DNA of 64,000 bases, from NCBI RefSeq assembly GCF_030272615.1, contig NC_081415.1, positions 622,727,740 through 622,791,739 on the forward strand, given 5' to 3'. Positions 34,008 to 44,699 of this stretch are shown one piece after another. A model generated the notes under the pieces. The model saw only the letters and a list, made by a program, of their open reading frames with translations, had not been told where the DNA came from and did not search any database. Numbering within the stretch: the stretch's first letter is position 1; each line of letters begins with the position of its first letter. A program made the translations under genes and the position numbers. This DNA comes from Cryptomeria japonica (Eukaryota > Streptophyta > Pinopsida > Cupressales > Cupressaceae).

Positions 34008-37000
34008 AAAAAAGGTGAAGCCTTGATGATCAAAAGAGCAGTAACCACTATGAAGATGTCTGATAGAGAACCCCCACTGAGGAAATCTCTATTAAAGACC
34101 ACTTGCAAACAAGGTGAAAAAGTCTGCAACATCCTAATAGATTCTGGTTCAACTAAGAACTTTGTGTCTCTAGAGATGGTGGAGAAATTGAAATTAAGGA
34201 GACTGCCTCACCCTTGCCCATACAAGGTCTAATGGCTCACACAAGGACAACAAGCTGTTGTGGAAGAGGAGGCTTGGGTAGAATTCTAGATTGGAACCAA
34301 TAGAGATAAGTTGATGTTTGACATTGCAAAGATGGATTCTTGCCATCCCCTATTTGGGAGACCATGGTAGTTTGATTTGAAGGCACAACATGATGGTGCT
34401 AGAAATACATATTCCATTACCAATGATGGTAAGGTAATTGAGTTGCTACTTTTAATGGAGAGTGAGGAGGAAACCAAACAAAAGGAAGCCAAGGTGTTGA
34501 TATTAGGAGGGAAACAGTTCATGAAGAACATGGCAAATGAAGACATGGTCTATTATGCCCTTATCCCTATTCCACTAGTAACAAAGGTGGAGAGGTTTGA
34601 GGATAAGAAAGAAGATAGGTTGAGGTTGATTGACCCTGTAGTGCAACAACTACTAGATAAATACAAGTGTGTCATTTCTGATGGCATGCCAAGGTCACTA
34701 CCTCCCATGAGGGACATAAGACATTGTATAGACCTTATACTTGGATCCACATTTCCTAATAAAGCAGCATACAAGCTCACACTGGATCAAAATGTTGAGA
34801 TGGCAAAACAGGTTGAAGAATTGTTGGAATCCAGATTGATTGGAAAAAGTTTGAGCCCATGTGAAGCCCCTGCAGTCTTGGCACCCAAAAAGGAAGGCAC
34901 TTGGAGGCTTTGCATTGATTCAAGAGCTATCAACAAGATTACTATTAGGTATAGGTTTCCCATGCCTAGGATTGAGGATTTGTTAGATTGTTTGGGGAGT
35001 GCTAGATATTTTACAAAAAATGATTTAAAAAGTGGCTATTATCAGAAAAGGATTAGGCCAAGAGATGAATGGAAAACTACCTTTAAAAAAAATGAGGGGT
35101 TATATGAGTGGAAAGTCATGCCCTTTGGCTTATCCAATGCACTTAGTACCTTTATGAGGTTAATGAATGAAGTCTTGAGGGATTTCAAAGGGAAATTTTT
35201 TATAGTCTATATAGATGACATTCTAGTTTTCAGTCAATCCAAAGGAGAACATGTAAAGCATGTAGACTTGGTCCTAAGGAGATTGTATGAAGAACAATTA
35301 AAGATCAAATTGGAAAAGTGTTTCTTTATGCAGGAAGAGATCATTTACTTGGGATTTGTAATCTCATATGGAGAATTAAAAATGGATAAAGAAAAGGTGA
35401 GTGCCATATTGTCTTGGCCTACACCTAGGACAATGAATGATGTTAGGAGTTTCCATGGCTTAGCTACCTTCTATAGGAATTTTATAAAAGGCTTTAGTCA
35501 TATTTGTGCCCCTATGCTTGATACAATAAAGGGAGGACAAAACTGTAGGTTTAGTTGGACAGAAGAAGCAGACAACTCTTTTGAAATGCTGAAGAGAAAA
35601 GTTGTAGAGCAGCTGGTCCTTGCCCTACCTGATTTCAATAAGATCTTTTGAGTAGAGTGTGATGCTAGTCACATGGCCATTGAAGCAACACTCAATCAAA
35701 AAGGAAGACCAAATTCTTTCTTTAGTGAGAAGTTGAATGAGGTGTATGCTCTAGTCCAATCCTTGAAAAAGTGGAGACACTACTTGCTACTAAAAGAATT
35801 CATATTTTTCACAAACAATCAGGCCCTTAGCTTGATAAACAGTCAAGAAAAGTTGAATCACCGACACATGAAATGGGTAGAGACCCTACAAGCTTTCACT
35901 TTCATTCTTAAGCATAAGAAAGGAGTCAAAATAAGGTGGCAGATGCTTTGAGTAGATGAGTCCTAACTGCAAATCAAATTCAATTGGAGAGTGTTGGAAT
36001 AAACTCTTTGAAAACCATGTATGAAGATGATGAAGATTTTAGAGAGGCCTACAAGGTATGTACTTCATTTGATGAATGATTTCATGTTGAGTATTCTGAA
36101 TTTTTGATTCAAAATGGATTGTTGTTTAAGGGTGCACAACTATGCATACCCAAATGCTCTATTTCACTGAATATCATTAAGGAAAAACATTGTGGAGCAA
36201 TGGCAGGACATGTTAGGAGATTTGTGGAGACATGTGTGATCTGCCAAAAGGCAAAAGGAAAGTCCACCAATGTAGGTTTATACCAGCATTTACCCATACC
36301 TTCAAGACCATGGGAAAGCATAAGTATGGATTTTGTTTTAGGATTAATTCCTAGGACAAAGAAAGGATGTGATAGTGTTTTTGTAGTGGTGGATAGGTTC
36401 AGTAAGATGGTACATTTCTGCCATGCAAAACAACTTGTGATGCTTCTTATGTAGCAGATTTGTTCTTTAAGGATATTGTTCGGATACATGGTTTACCTTC
36501 GACCATAGTCTCTGATAGGTACATAAAATTTGTTGGTCACTTTTGGAGGACCCTTTGGAAGAAACGGTACAAAGTTATCCTTCTCCTCAGCCTACCATCC
36601 CCAAACAAATGGTCAAACTGAAGTTGTAAACAAATCACAGGGAATCTCTTAAGGTGTTTGACTAGACAACACGGAGAAAGGTGGGATAGTATATTGTCTC
36701 ACGTAGAATTCTCCTATAATGACATAGTGAATAGAGTACTGGTAAGTCACCTTTTCAGATTGTCTATGGCATCCACCCAAGGGGTGTGCTGGAGTTGAGA
36801 GAAATACCTCAAGGAGAACCCATTAGTGCAGATGCAGAAACCTTTGCTACTGCTATATAAGAGATCAATGACCAAGTGAAGACTCATCTTCACCAATCTA
36901 CAGAAAGATATAAAGCCCATGCTGACAAAAAGAAAAGGGATGTTCAGTTTGATGTAGGAGACTTGGTGTGGGTTCACTTGAAGAAGGAAAGACTTCCAAA

Positions 37001-37340
37001 AGGAAGATACACAAAGTTGATGCAAAGAAAGATTGGCCCCTACCAAATCTTGAAGAAATGTGGTTCAAATGCCTATGAACTTCAACTACCATTTGATCTT
37101 GTTTTGTCACCTATTTTTAATGTTTGTGACTTCACTCTTTATAAGTATAGTGTTGATGTAGGCGAAGACACAATGCAGGATATTGCTGATTGTGACATTC
37201 CTAAACATGAACCACCAAAGTTGTATAAGGTTATAGATACTAAGGTTGCCAAGAAAACCTGGAATAAATTTTACATGGAGTATTTAGTGGCTTGGAAAGG
37301 ACAACCTGATTCTGAAGCAGTCTGGATGGCAGAGTAATAG
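34008..37340 (+). pseudogene. Element D pol: protease, RT, RNase H, integrase, chromodomain
   Basis: Continues the gag frame. Protease ILIDSGSTKNF near 34135. RT spans about 34850-35360, catalytic YIDD at 35208-35219 (box 35649-35651 is a stop at the RT/RNase H border). RNase H runs about 35650-35950 and ends in a one-base frameshift before ADALSR. The integrase zinc domain keeps HCGAMAGH and CVICQ but lacks roughly 25-30 residues between the His and Cys pairs. The integrase core starts SMDF near 36326, with further frameshifts near 36430 and 36560. A C-terminal segment (36876-37337) ends in a chromodomain-like YLVAWKGQPDSEAVW. Stops also at 34230, about 34288 and about 34370. Chromodomains steer chromovirus integration to heterochromatin. 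Confidence 0.87.
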
Positions 37341-37414
37341 ATCAAAGATCATGGTGCAGCCCTGCAAACTCTCATCTCAAGTGGACTTGAGATTTCTTCT
37401 TCCAAGGAGTATGG

Positions 37415-38584
37415 TGCAAGAGCACCTCATCAAACCCTTCAAGATGACATGATAGACTCTAATAAGGGAGGATAAGGAATTAACAATGTCTTTAGGATGT
37501 TTTATATAGTTTTTTAATCATGCATTATATGTTTGTAATAATGAGTCCCATCTTGTGAGCCGTACTCCTATTTTGGCATTTCTATGAGCCAATTAGGACT
37601 TTTGGATAATAGGGATATAATGTGTTGGTTTTGGGTGTTTTAAGATGTTTTAGGAGGGGTTTAACTTGACCCAAGGCATTAGGAGGCGAAAGATGACATT
37701 TTGACAACTTTTGAAAAAGTTGTCAAAAGTTGTCATGAGCAACTTTTATGCACTTTTTGCATTTTGTAATTTGAAACTTCTCCAACAGCTCTAACCTCTT
37801 TATTTTTGGTTGAGAGTAGTTGAGGAATGGTTTATACACCTTGAGGATCCAATTTGTAGATTGTGTGATTTTACGGGGAAGAGTATTGATGCAAACAAAC
37901 CAATAAAATTATGAGTTTTCCTGCAATTCTAGAGTTTTGGTCTGTGCTACGGTTCTGTACGAATTGGGATCCATTCCCAATGATGTGAATTTATTTGAGA
38001 GGAGAGTTGAATCTATTTTGATTTTGAGTTGGAGACTTGATTGTGTGTGTTGTTCTTGATATTTAAGTTTTGCTGTAGGTACCCGAAAAACCAGGGTTTA
38101 CCTTGGGTTTTTCCTCATTCATGGCCATATCTTGGACTTTACCAATCTAAGGCTCATGGGATTTGGTGAAAGGAAATTATGCTAGATTTATTTTAGATTT
38201 CCAAGAGTGTTTTGTAGGACTAGCAAGGGAGAGAAGTGTTTGAAGCGACCCTAGGTAGACATCTCTATGTGGCTACCTAGACCTTGAACAAACAAAATCA
38301 CCTTGTGTGCAAATGGCGATGCTTCTAGGCATGTAACCCTGGACTCCCTGTTGATTTATGTTTCCCAACATTCCCATGGAATTTTAATCCACCAGTTCAT
38401 TCATCTGAACATAGCTGCTTCATAAAAGAGACCTAATTAGCCCTCCTAGGATAGTCAAATTCCTACTGGAAAAGACCTTTATTTTCTAGACCTTGACCCT
38501 TTCTTTTGGGGACTTGTATAACTTCCAAAAGGGTGTCTGAATCCATAATTTTTTTACCAAGGTGTTTGGGAAAATCTGAACTTA
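37415..38584 (+). repeat. Element D 3' LTR, truncated
   Basis: Starts TGCAAGAGCACC and follows the 5' LTR to TCTGAACTTA, then stops about 340 bases short of the expected end. A copied filler (38584-38606) joins it to element F. Confidence 0.86.
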
Positions 38585-38606
38585 AGGGTGTCTGAATCCA
38601 TAATTT
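38584..38606 (+). other. Templated filler at the D/F junction
   Basis: The 23 bases here repeat 38529-38551 of the D LTR, around the word GGGTGTCTGAATCC. They sit between the truncated D LTR and the truncated F LTR, as expected of error-prone end joining after a double-strand break. Confidence 0.7.
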
Positions 38607-40526
38607 AATTCTTCCAATTTCTTCTAGTTTCAAATACATGTGCATGATTTCAAAAATCAAATTGAATTCCAAAGTCAAGTTCTAAATATATTCAGATAAC
38701 AAATTGAATTTAAAATAAATTCAATATTTTTATTTTTTTTGATAAAAGTGGTAAACCAATAAATGTAATTAATTTTATAATTTTTTTACAACTTGGTTCA
38801 AGGAGCACTGGTAGGAAAGAACCAGGTAAAGAAAACCTCCGGTCTAGCTCATACATAAAAACCAGATAAGAGGCCCACCCAAGATTACATAATTGCCAAA
38901 ATGGGCAGCAAAAACCTAACCCCCTATAATGAGTACAAAATTTCTCTGACTGAGATAATTACATTATGAATTCAGAAACCATGAGCTAGTGCTTTCCAAT
39001 GGAGAAGAAGAAGGGGGGATAATATCATGAATGAGAGCTAGAAGAGGCACCATCTGAATAGGCAAAACTGAAGTTGGCGAAGACATTACTGCTTCCATCG
39101 AATCTAGGAGAAAGTGAATACCTGAAAATATATTGACAACTATCGCCAAACAATCTGGTGAAACATGATCTAATAGAGCTACCAAGGCAAACAAAGTATC
39201 ATCATAAAGGTTAGAAATCAAGCCATTTCTTATAATTGAAAGAAGTTCCCCATGCCATCTAGAAGATAGTAATTGAGAACGAGGTAGGAAACCACCATAA
39301 TCAAAATTGCCAAATTCAAAATGATAGAGAGACAATGCACTATCCAAATCAGCAACATTATAGAAATAGGGATGGAAGTATGCATCAAAATATGCCCTGA
39401 CCATAGAAGAATCCAGGAGCAAGTCCATACAGATAGTGAAAAAATGAGATGCAACCTCAGCAAGAAAGCAACTTGCATTTTCCACCAGCCATCATTTGCC
39501 CAAAACCTTGTGAAAAGCCAGAGAGAAATCCAAAGAATAAATTTGAAATAGACGGCCAAGCTTTTCATCATCAAAATCATGAGAGTCATGCAAAGATTAA
39601 ATTGAAAATCAAAGTCAAAGTGTATGTACATGCTAAATTAATTGATTCAATTAATTAATTAATTAAATCATTATCCTTTCAATCTCTATTACTATCTTCC
39701 ACTTGACTTTTTCCAAAAAGCTTTCAACCATTTAACTATTCCATTTATTTTAATTAATTATTTCAATTAATTGATTGATTCCATCATTTCTTTAATTCTC
39801 TCCAATCATTCTTTTTACGGGAAGTCATTTTGTTCATAAGGCATAAGTCTAGAAATTGGAACAAAGTTACTAGTAGAGCATAAGATCATGGTGCATATCT
39901 TGACTTTGGTGATGTATTTTGGGTTGCGGTGATCAAGGTAGTTGATTCAAGGTTTGAGATAGATTAATTAGTGATCCTGATATCTTCTAGTTATCTTTTT
40001 CTAAATAAAGCTTTCTTTGTCATCCTCTTAATTATCTTCCAATCATTCTTTTCATCTTTCAATCAACTTTTTTCTTAATCAGTTAGCTCATTTATCTATT
40101 CAATTGATTCTGTTTCACCTCCAAATCAGTAATTCAACTATCAATTAGCATGTGAGCTCACCTAAATTCCACCTCTTGATCAATCTATTCCACCTTTCAA
40201 TCAATCCTCTCCAATAATCTATAAACCGAGCATTCAATCTCCATTTTCAATCCTCCTCAATCCTAGACAATTACTCTGAATCACAAAGTTTGAATCTTTG
40301 TGTCACTTGCAGGTTGCCAGCACAATATCTGAGAGCCATCACACCACAAAGAAGAGAAGAACAGTGGAAGCTATATGCGATCATGGAATAGGGAGTCTTT
40401 AATTGAATATTTTACATTTCTATTGATTGTTTGTATTATTTCATTGGTTTATTTAGGATTCTTTAATTAGATAGGGATTCGTGATTTCCCTCTGTTTCTA
40501 ATTGATTTTGATAGATGAATTTTACA
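38604..40526 (+). repeat. Element F 5' LTR, 5'-truncated and interrupted
   Basis: Corresponds to 47759-48673; the first 525 bases of the LTR are missing. It contains the LINE-like insertion (38730-39585) and about 170 bases (39818-39986) absent from the 3' LTR. The interior begins at 40527 with a possible primer site around TTTTGGTGAACC (40535), of uncertain tRNA type. Confidence 0.82.
38730..39585 (-). mobile_element. LINE-like or retrocopy insertion in the F 5' LTR
   Basis: About 856 bp absent from the F 3' LTR. On the minus strand it ends in an A-rich tail (complement of TTATTTTTTTTT at 38730), the mark of target-primed reverse transcription. It holds a 173-codon open frame (39485-38964, non-ATG start) of unknown kind, rich in Phe/Leu/Ser. 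About 12 bases of target are missing instead of duplicated. The 3' sequence recalls plant LINE tails but no RT or endonuclease is included, so a host-transcript retrocopy is possible. Confidence 0.55.
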
Positions 40527-40739
40527 TATGACATTTTGGTGAACCTGAAGTGAACAACAACTAATTAACCTCTCTTTTTTCTTGTGTGATTTTTGCAGGT
40601 CGTACAATTTTTTTCATTTTTGCAGGTTTTGTATGGATTCCAAAGTGGATCTCATCATCACACAATCATGTTTACAGAATCATGCAATCACATAGACAGA
40701 TTTATGCATTCATGTAGACACCAATACACATTCATAGTT

Positions 40740-41110
40740 TTTCAGTTTCTGGTTTGAGTCACGCATTCGCCAATATTTTTACTCAATCACCATAAGTGTC
40801 ATGCATTCACCTTAAGTGTTACGCATTCGCCAATATCTTCACGTATTCGCCAAAATTTTCACGCATTCATCATAAGTGTCATGCATTCACCAAAAGTGTC
40901 ACACATTCGTCGTAGGTGTCATGTACTGGTCCTGATAGTATCACATAATTGTCCTATCAATGTCACGCATTTATGCTGACATATTTACACAATCATTTTG
41001 TTAGGATCATGTAATTGCTCTGATAGGATCACGCAATCACTCTGACTTAATTACGCAATCGGCCATACAGGATCATGCAATCGCTTAGGTATCATCATGC
41101 ATTCATACTT
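40740..41110. repeat. Degenerate short tandem repeat in F leader
   Basis: Irregular repeats of about 18-25 bases around TCACGCATTCGCCA and ATAAGTGTCATGCATTC. They change downstream to ATCACGCAATCGCTCTGA-like words. No open frame. The remainder of 40527-42300 shows no gene. Confidence 0.7.
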
Positions 41111-42199
41111 ACAATAGTTTATTTCTATTTTCTATGGGTTTTATTGGGTTACTGATTATTTTTCTACAACCCATGGTGAATTTACTGAGAGGATCAGATT
41201 ATAATTAAATCATAAACACTCATGCTCTCACACTTCATTTTTTGGGCTTAAAATAAACAATGGTTAAAATTGGCATGCATGCATTCACATTTCAATTTGG
41301 TGTTTTAAAATTGACATGCACATGCGTATCTAACACCTAAATTTGGGTTTTTAAAACAAATGTGAATCAGGCTGCTCAATAGATTAACTCACATTTGATT
41401 TTCTTAAGGGGAAGAATCTTTTATCGTGTTTGGGGTGGACCTACTATTGCATTAACTACCTTTCCACCCGCCTTCAAGGCCTTGGGAGAAAGGGAGAAGG
41501 TGACAACAATGCCCAATTTTATTTTATTTCAAGTAGTGAGGGACATCTTTGATTGGGGATTTCAACACCCCATAGAGGTACTTCTAATTGGGATGCATTG
41601 GGGATATCATCTCTCCCAGCGTACTCTCGAGCAGTGTTTTTGAGCCGCTATATAAATATACTGGTAAGGCAGCTAGAGTGTTGAGTGAATTCGACGTATG
41701 TGGGGGCCTTTCCTGCACTGATAAGTTCAACTAAAGTCTTAAGTGGATTTCTCTGAGAATCCGTCGTTGGATCGGGAACCCTCAAAATTTTACAATAAGA
41801 ACCAACTTAGTAGCCCAAATCCTACATTTAGTGATTCCGGGAGTGCAGATTGTACCCCATAGATTCCCTTCATGTACCTTGCATTGTGAGATAGAAATCC
41901 CTTGGTGATAAGATCTTTGGATCTTCAGGGTAAGAGAGACTGGCATGCTCGAGAAGTGTGTGCCGTGGAGTGGAGCCAGTGCTACCACAATCTCTAGTTG
42001 TTCATCTTGTTTCGGTATTTTGTAAGGGTCTCATTTGAATGGTTTCCAATTTCCAGCCTAAGATTGTCTTATGTACCTTTATATGTATCGTTGTGTTAGA
42101 CCAGTATTGAGTTAGTATTGGGCTATTTCATGCCCTACCTTGTGTATCTCTAAATTCTTAGAGTTTATTTGAAAAGAGTCCAATCAGCTATACTTACCT

Positions 42200-42738
42200 T
42201 CAAACAACTATTCTCAGACTTGGAAAACAACAAACTTGTCCCACAGACAGAAATATTGGAAAGAAAGTCCATCTTGAAATGTTAGAAAATCCTGCAAACT
42301 CAAAATTTTTACATACTTGTGACCATAGGCAGTCCTTATCATCATCCTCATATAAATCCTTAGAATTTTTATAATTCCTTGCATAGTCCTCATTTACATC
42401 TTTATTATCATCCTTAGAACTTGCATAAGTCCTTGCATAGTCCATATTTACATCCTTATCATCATCCTCATATACATCCTTAGAACTTGCATAAGTCCTT
42501 GCATAGTCCTCATTTACATCTTTATTATCATCCTTAGAACTTGCATAAGTCCTTGCATAGTCCTCATTTACATCCTCATATATGTCCTTAGAACTTACAT
42601 AAGTCCTTGCATATTCCTCATTTATGTCCTTATTATCATTCTTAGAAGTTGCATAAGTCCTTGCATAGTCCTCATTTGCGTCGTTATTATCGTCCTCATT
42701 TACGTCATTATTATCATCCTCATTTATAGTCCTTGTCT
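42200..42738 (-). repeat. 54-bp minisatellite forming an open antisense frame of acidic 18-residue repeats
   Basis: Units of 54 bases (some longer) around ACTTGCATAAGTCCTTGC. On the minus strand the array is open from about 42738 to the stop at 42200 and reads as repeats of DYARTYASSKDDNKDVNE. All unit-length variants I could see are multiples of three. No ATG before 42445, and F otherwise reads on the plus strand, so a real protein is doubtful. Confidence 0.6.
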
Positions 42739-42957
42739 AGACTTCATATATGTATGTCTTAGTCCATCATCATTTGCATAATCATACTAGAAAGTCATAC
42801 CCCAAATGTCCAAATCACAATCAGAGGATCAATCAAACTCAACCTCAACTCAAACAAGTTTGTCAAGTTCAACAAATCAAACATTGTCACATTAAGAGAA
42901 ATGGAGAAGACATCTTACATGTTGTGATCCTAGGTCCAAACCAATCAAGCAAACATC

Positions 42958-43674
42958 ATGGATTGGCATTATACATTTTGTAGGGAAGGTGGAGAATTCA
43001 TCCCTTCCATTCCTATTCCATCATCCTCCATAGAAATTGTAGCTCAACAGATCAAGACTTTGCAACAACAAATGATAGACATGACTATTCCTAACAACCA
43101 TAGGGGCTGGTTAGAAAAAATAATGGGAGAAGTGATGACCATAGGGGAATCAATATTAGGCCAACCTCCTTCTTCTTGTGAGACCATCCAAACATGCCAA
43201 CCTTCATTCTTCAACAAAATCGTTCCTACCTCAGCTCAACCAACATTAGAGTCACACAAACCTTCTTTTTCTTTCAACCCACTATATCAATCATACCAAT
43301 CATATAAACCCAACAATCAAACCCCTTTCAACCAAATTCAAAATCAAAATTCATTCAACCAAAATCAAACCCCATTCAACCAAGGTCCAAATCAAAATTC
43401 ACACCAACCCAACATTCAAACCTCTTTCAACCAAAACCAAACCTCTTTCACCCAAAATCATACTCCTTTCAATCGAAATCAAATCCCTTTCAACCAAATC
43501 CCAAATCAACCATATCTATCCACCATTTCATCATCCCCTGAAGTCACACAATACCAATCCATTCCATCTCTATCCAATAACACAACCTCCCAAGGGCTAT
43601 CCATCGTACAAATCCAATATAATTCAAGTCATGATTTAGAGGATCTCATTCTCCTCACCAAGCCAATGTGTTGA
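42958..43674 (+). CDS. Asn/Gln/Phe-rich ORF of element F
   Basis: 238 codons. The first 70 are ordinary sequence with a short helical piece (IVAQQIKTLQQQM). Residues about 105-190 are low-complexity, built on PFNQ and NQNQT repeats. No zinc knuckle or known domain. The placement suggests a degenerate gag-side product of a Ty3-type element. Neighbouring frames at 43694-43891, 43755-44264 and 44233-44496 are similarly biased, overlap in different frames and are not convincing genes. I do not recognise a function. Confidence 0.4.
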   Translation: MDWHYTFCREGGEFIPSIPIPSSSIEIVAQQIKTLQQQMIDMTIPNNHRGWLEKIMGEVMTIGESILGQPPSSCETIQTCQPSFFNKIVPTSAQPTLESHKPSFSFNPLYQSYQSYKPNNQTPFNQIQNQNSFNQNQTPFNQGPNQNSHQPNIQTSFNQNQTSFTQNHTPFNRNQIPFNQIPNQPYLSTISSSPEVTQYQSIPSLSNNTTSQGLSIVQIQYNSSHDLEDLILLTKPMC

Positions 43675-44419
43675 AACATTCCAAGAATCTCCCATGCATA
43701 TCCAAACTCCTTCCCTATGTCAAGAGAATGATCCTAAATCAAAAGAAATGAGTCATGAAACAAATAAAGACCAAGAACAAACACTTCTATCCTACCCAAT
43801 TTTTGATCAATATCCCACCGAACAAGAATCTTATGATGATCCACTCGTTCTTTTCTATTCCATTCATAATGATACCCTTTTGTCTCAATAACAAAGTGTC
43901 CTTTCAAGTCCCATCCAACATCCACCTCCTAAGCAAGATCAGGATAGCTCTTCTATCCTTCATAATAATCCCTTTCCAAGCCAAGATCAAAGCATACCTT
44001 TTCCTTCATGTCCTAAACAAGATCCCATTATTTCTCCAAATCCTAATCAAGATCCCTCCATCCCTTTGTCTCCATGTCATAATCCTGCATGTTCCTCACA
44101 AGATTCCCTCTCAAATGAATTTACCATTTCTCCTAGTGATCCTAATCCCTCTACACAAGTTGTTCACGAACCCTTTATCAATGAAATCACCAATCCAGAT
44201 CATACTACATAGAGAAACTTGTCAACAATTGTATGTGCGCCATCATCAAATGCCAATGTGGTGACAAAAAAAGCATAGCACCAGCTATTCAAATCAACAC
44301 CCAAATTATTACATCATCTTCTTCAAGCACAAGCATAACACCAGCTAATGAAATCAACACCCAAATTATTTCATCATGCTCTTCAAGTGCATCAATCAAA
44401 ACAAGCATAGCGCCCACTC

Positions 44420-44698
44420 ATGTCACAAATTCGCCTCATACACCCACACTTGATAGACTGGGGACAAGAGAATCTACCACAATTGGATTTCTTTGAAAAT
44501 GGTAAGGCTATAGCTGAATTCATGGGTTCTAGAGCTAGATTTCTCTCTAATGATCCACAAAATCCAAAAACTATGAAAATAAACATTGGAGATGATGAAC
44601 ATGTACACTTAGCTAAGTCCTTATATCCTATTGAAAAAGACATCTTTATACGACTCTTCAAACAAAGACCAATGAACTATCCACACAAAACTCCCTGA
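44420..44698 (+). pseudogene. Element F: remnant of the segment preceding RT in gypsy pol
   Basis: 92 codons. The part MKINIGDDEHVHLAKSLYP followed by IRLFKQ resembles the linker found just before RT in many plant Ty3/gypsy polyproteins (a KxVNIG... block ending in LLKEF). It stops at 44698 and no RT follows, so pol was deleted here. Assignment by resemblance only. Confidence 0.45.
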
Positions 44699-44699
44699 C

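Larger units (their letters stand above)
23470..38584 (+). mobile_element. Element D: Ty3/gypsy chromovirus, split by element E, 3' end lost
   Basis: 5' LTR 23470-24978, primer site, gag with CCHC knuckle, protease, RT, RNase H, integrase and a C-terminal chromodomain-like segment, then a 3' LTR from 37415 truncated at about 38584. Order RT then integrase with a chromodomain marks a Ty3/gypsy chromovirus. gag and pol share one frame once E and its duplication are removed (7,841 bases, remainder 2 modulo 3, matching the frame change from gag to pol). Several stops and frameshifts show the copy is dead. Confidence 0.92.

Noticed and set aside
39230-39631. 133-codon minus-strand ORF
   Set aside because: It runs across the boundary between the LINE-like insertion and the F LTR and is in a different frame from the 173-codon ORF.
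40740-41110. CRISPR-like spaced repeats
   Set aside because: Spacing and repeat sequence are irregular, and the context is a plant retrotransposon leader.
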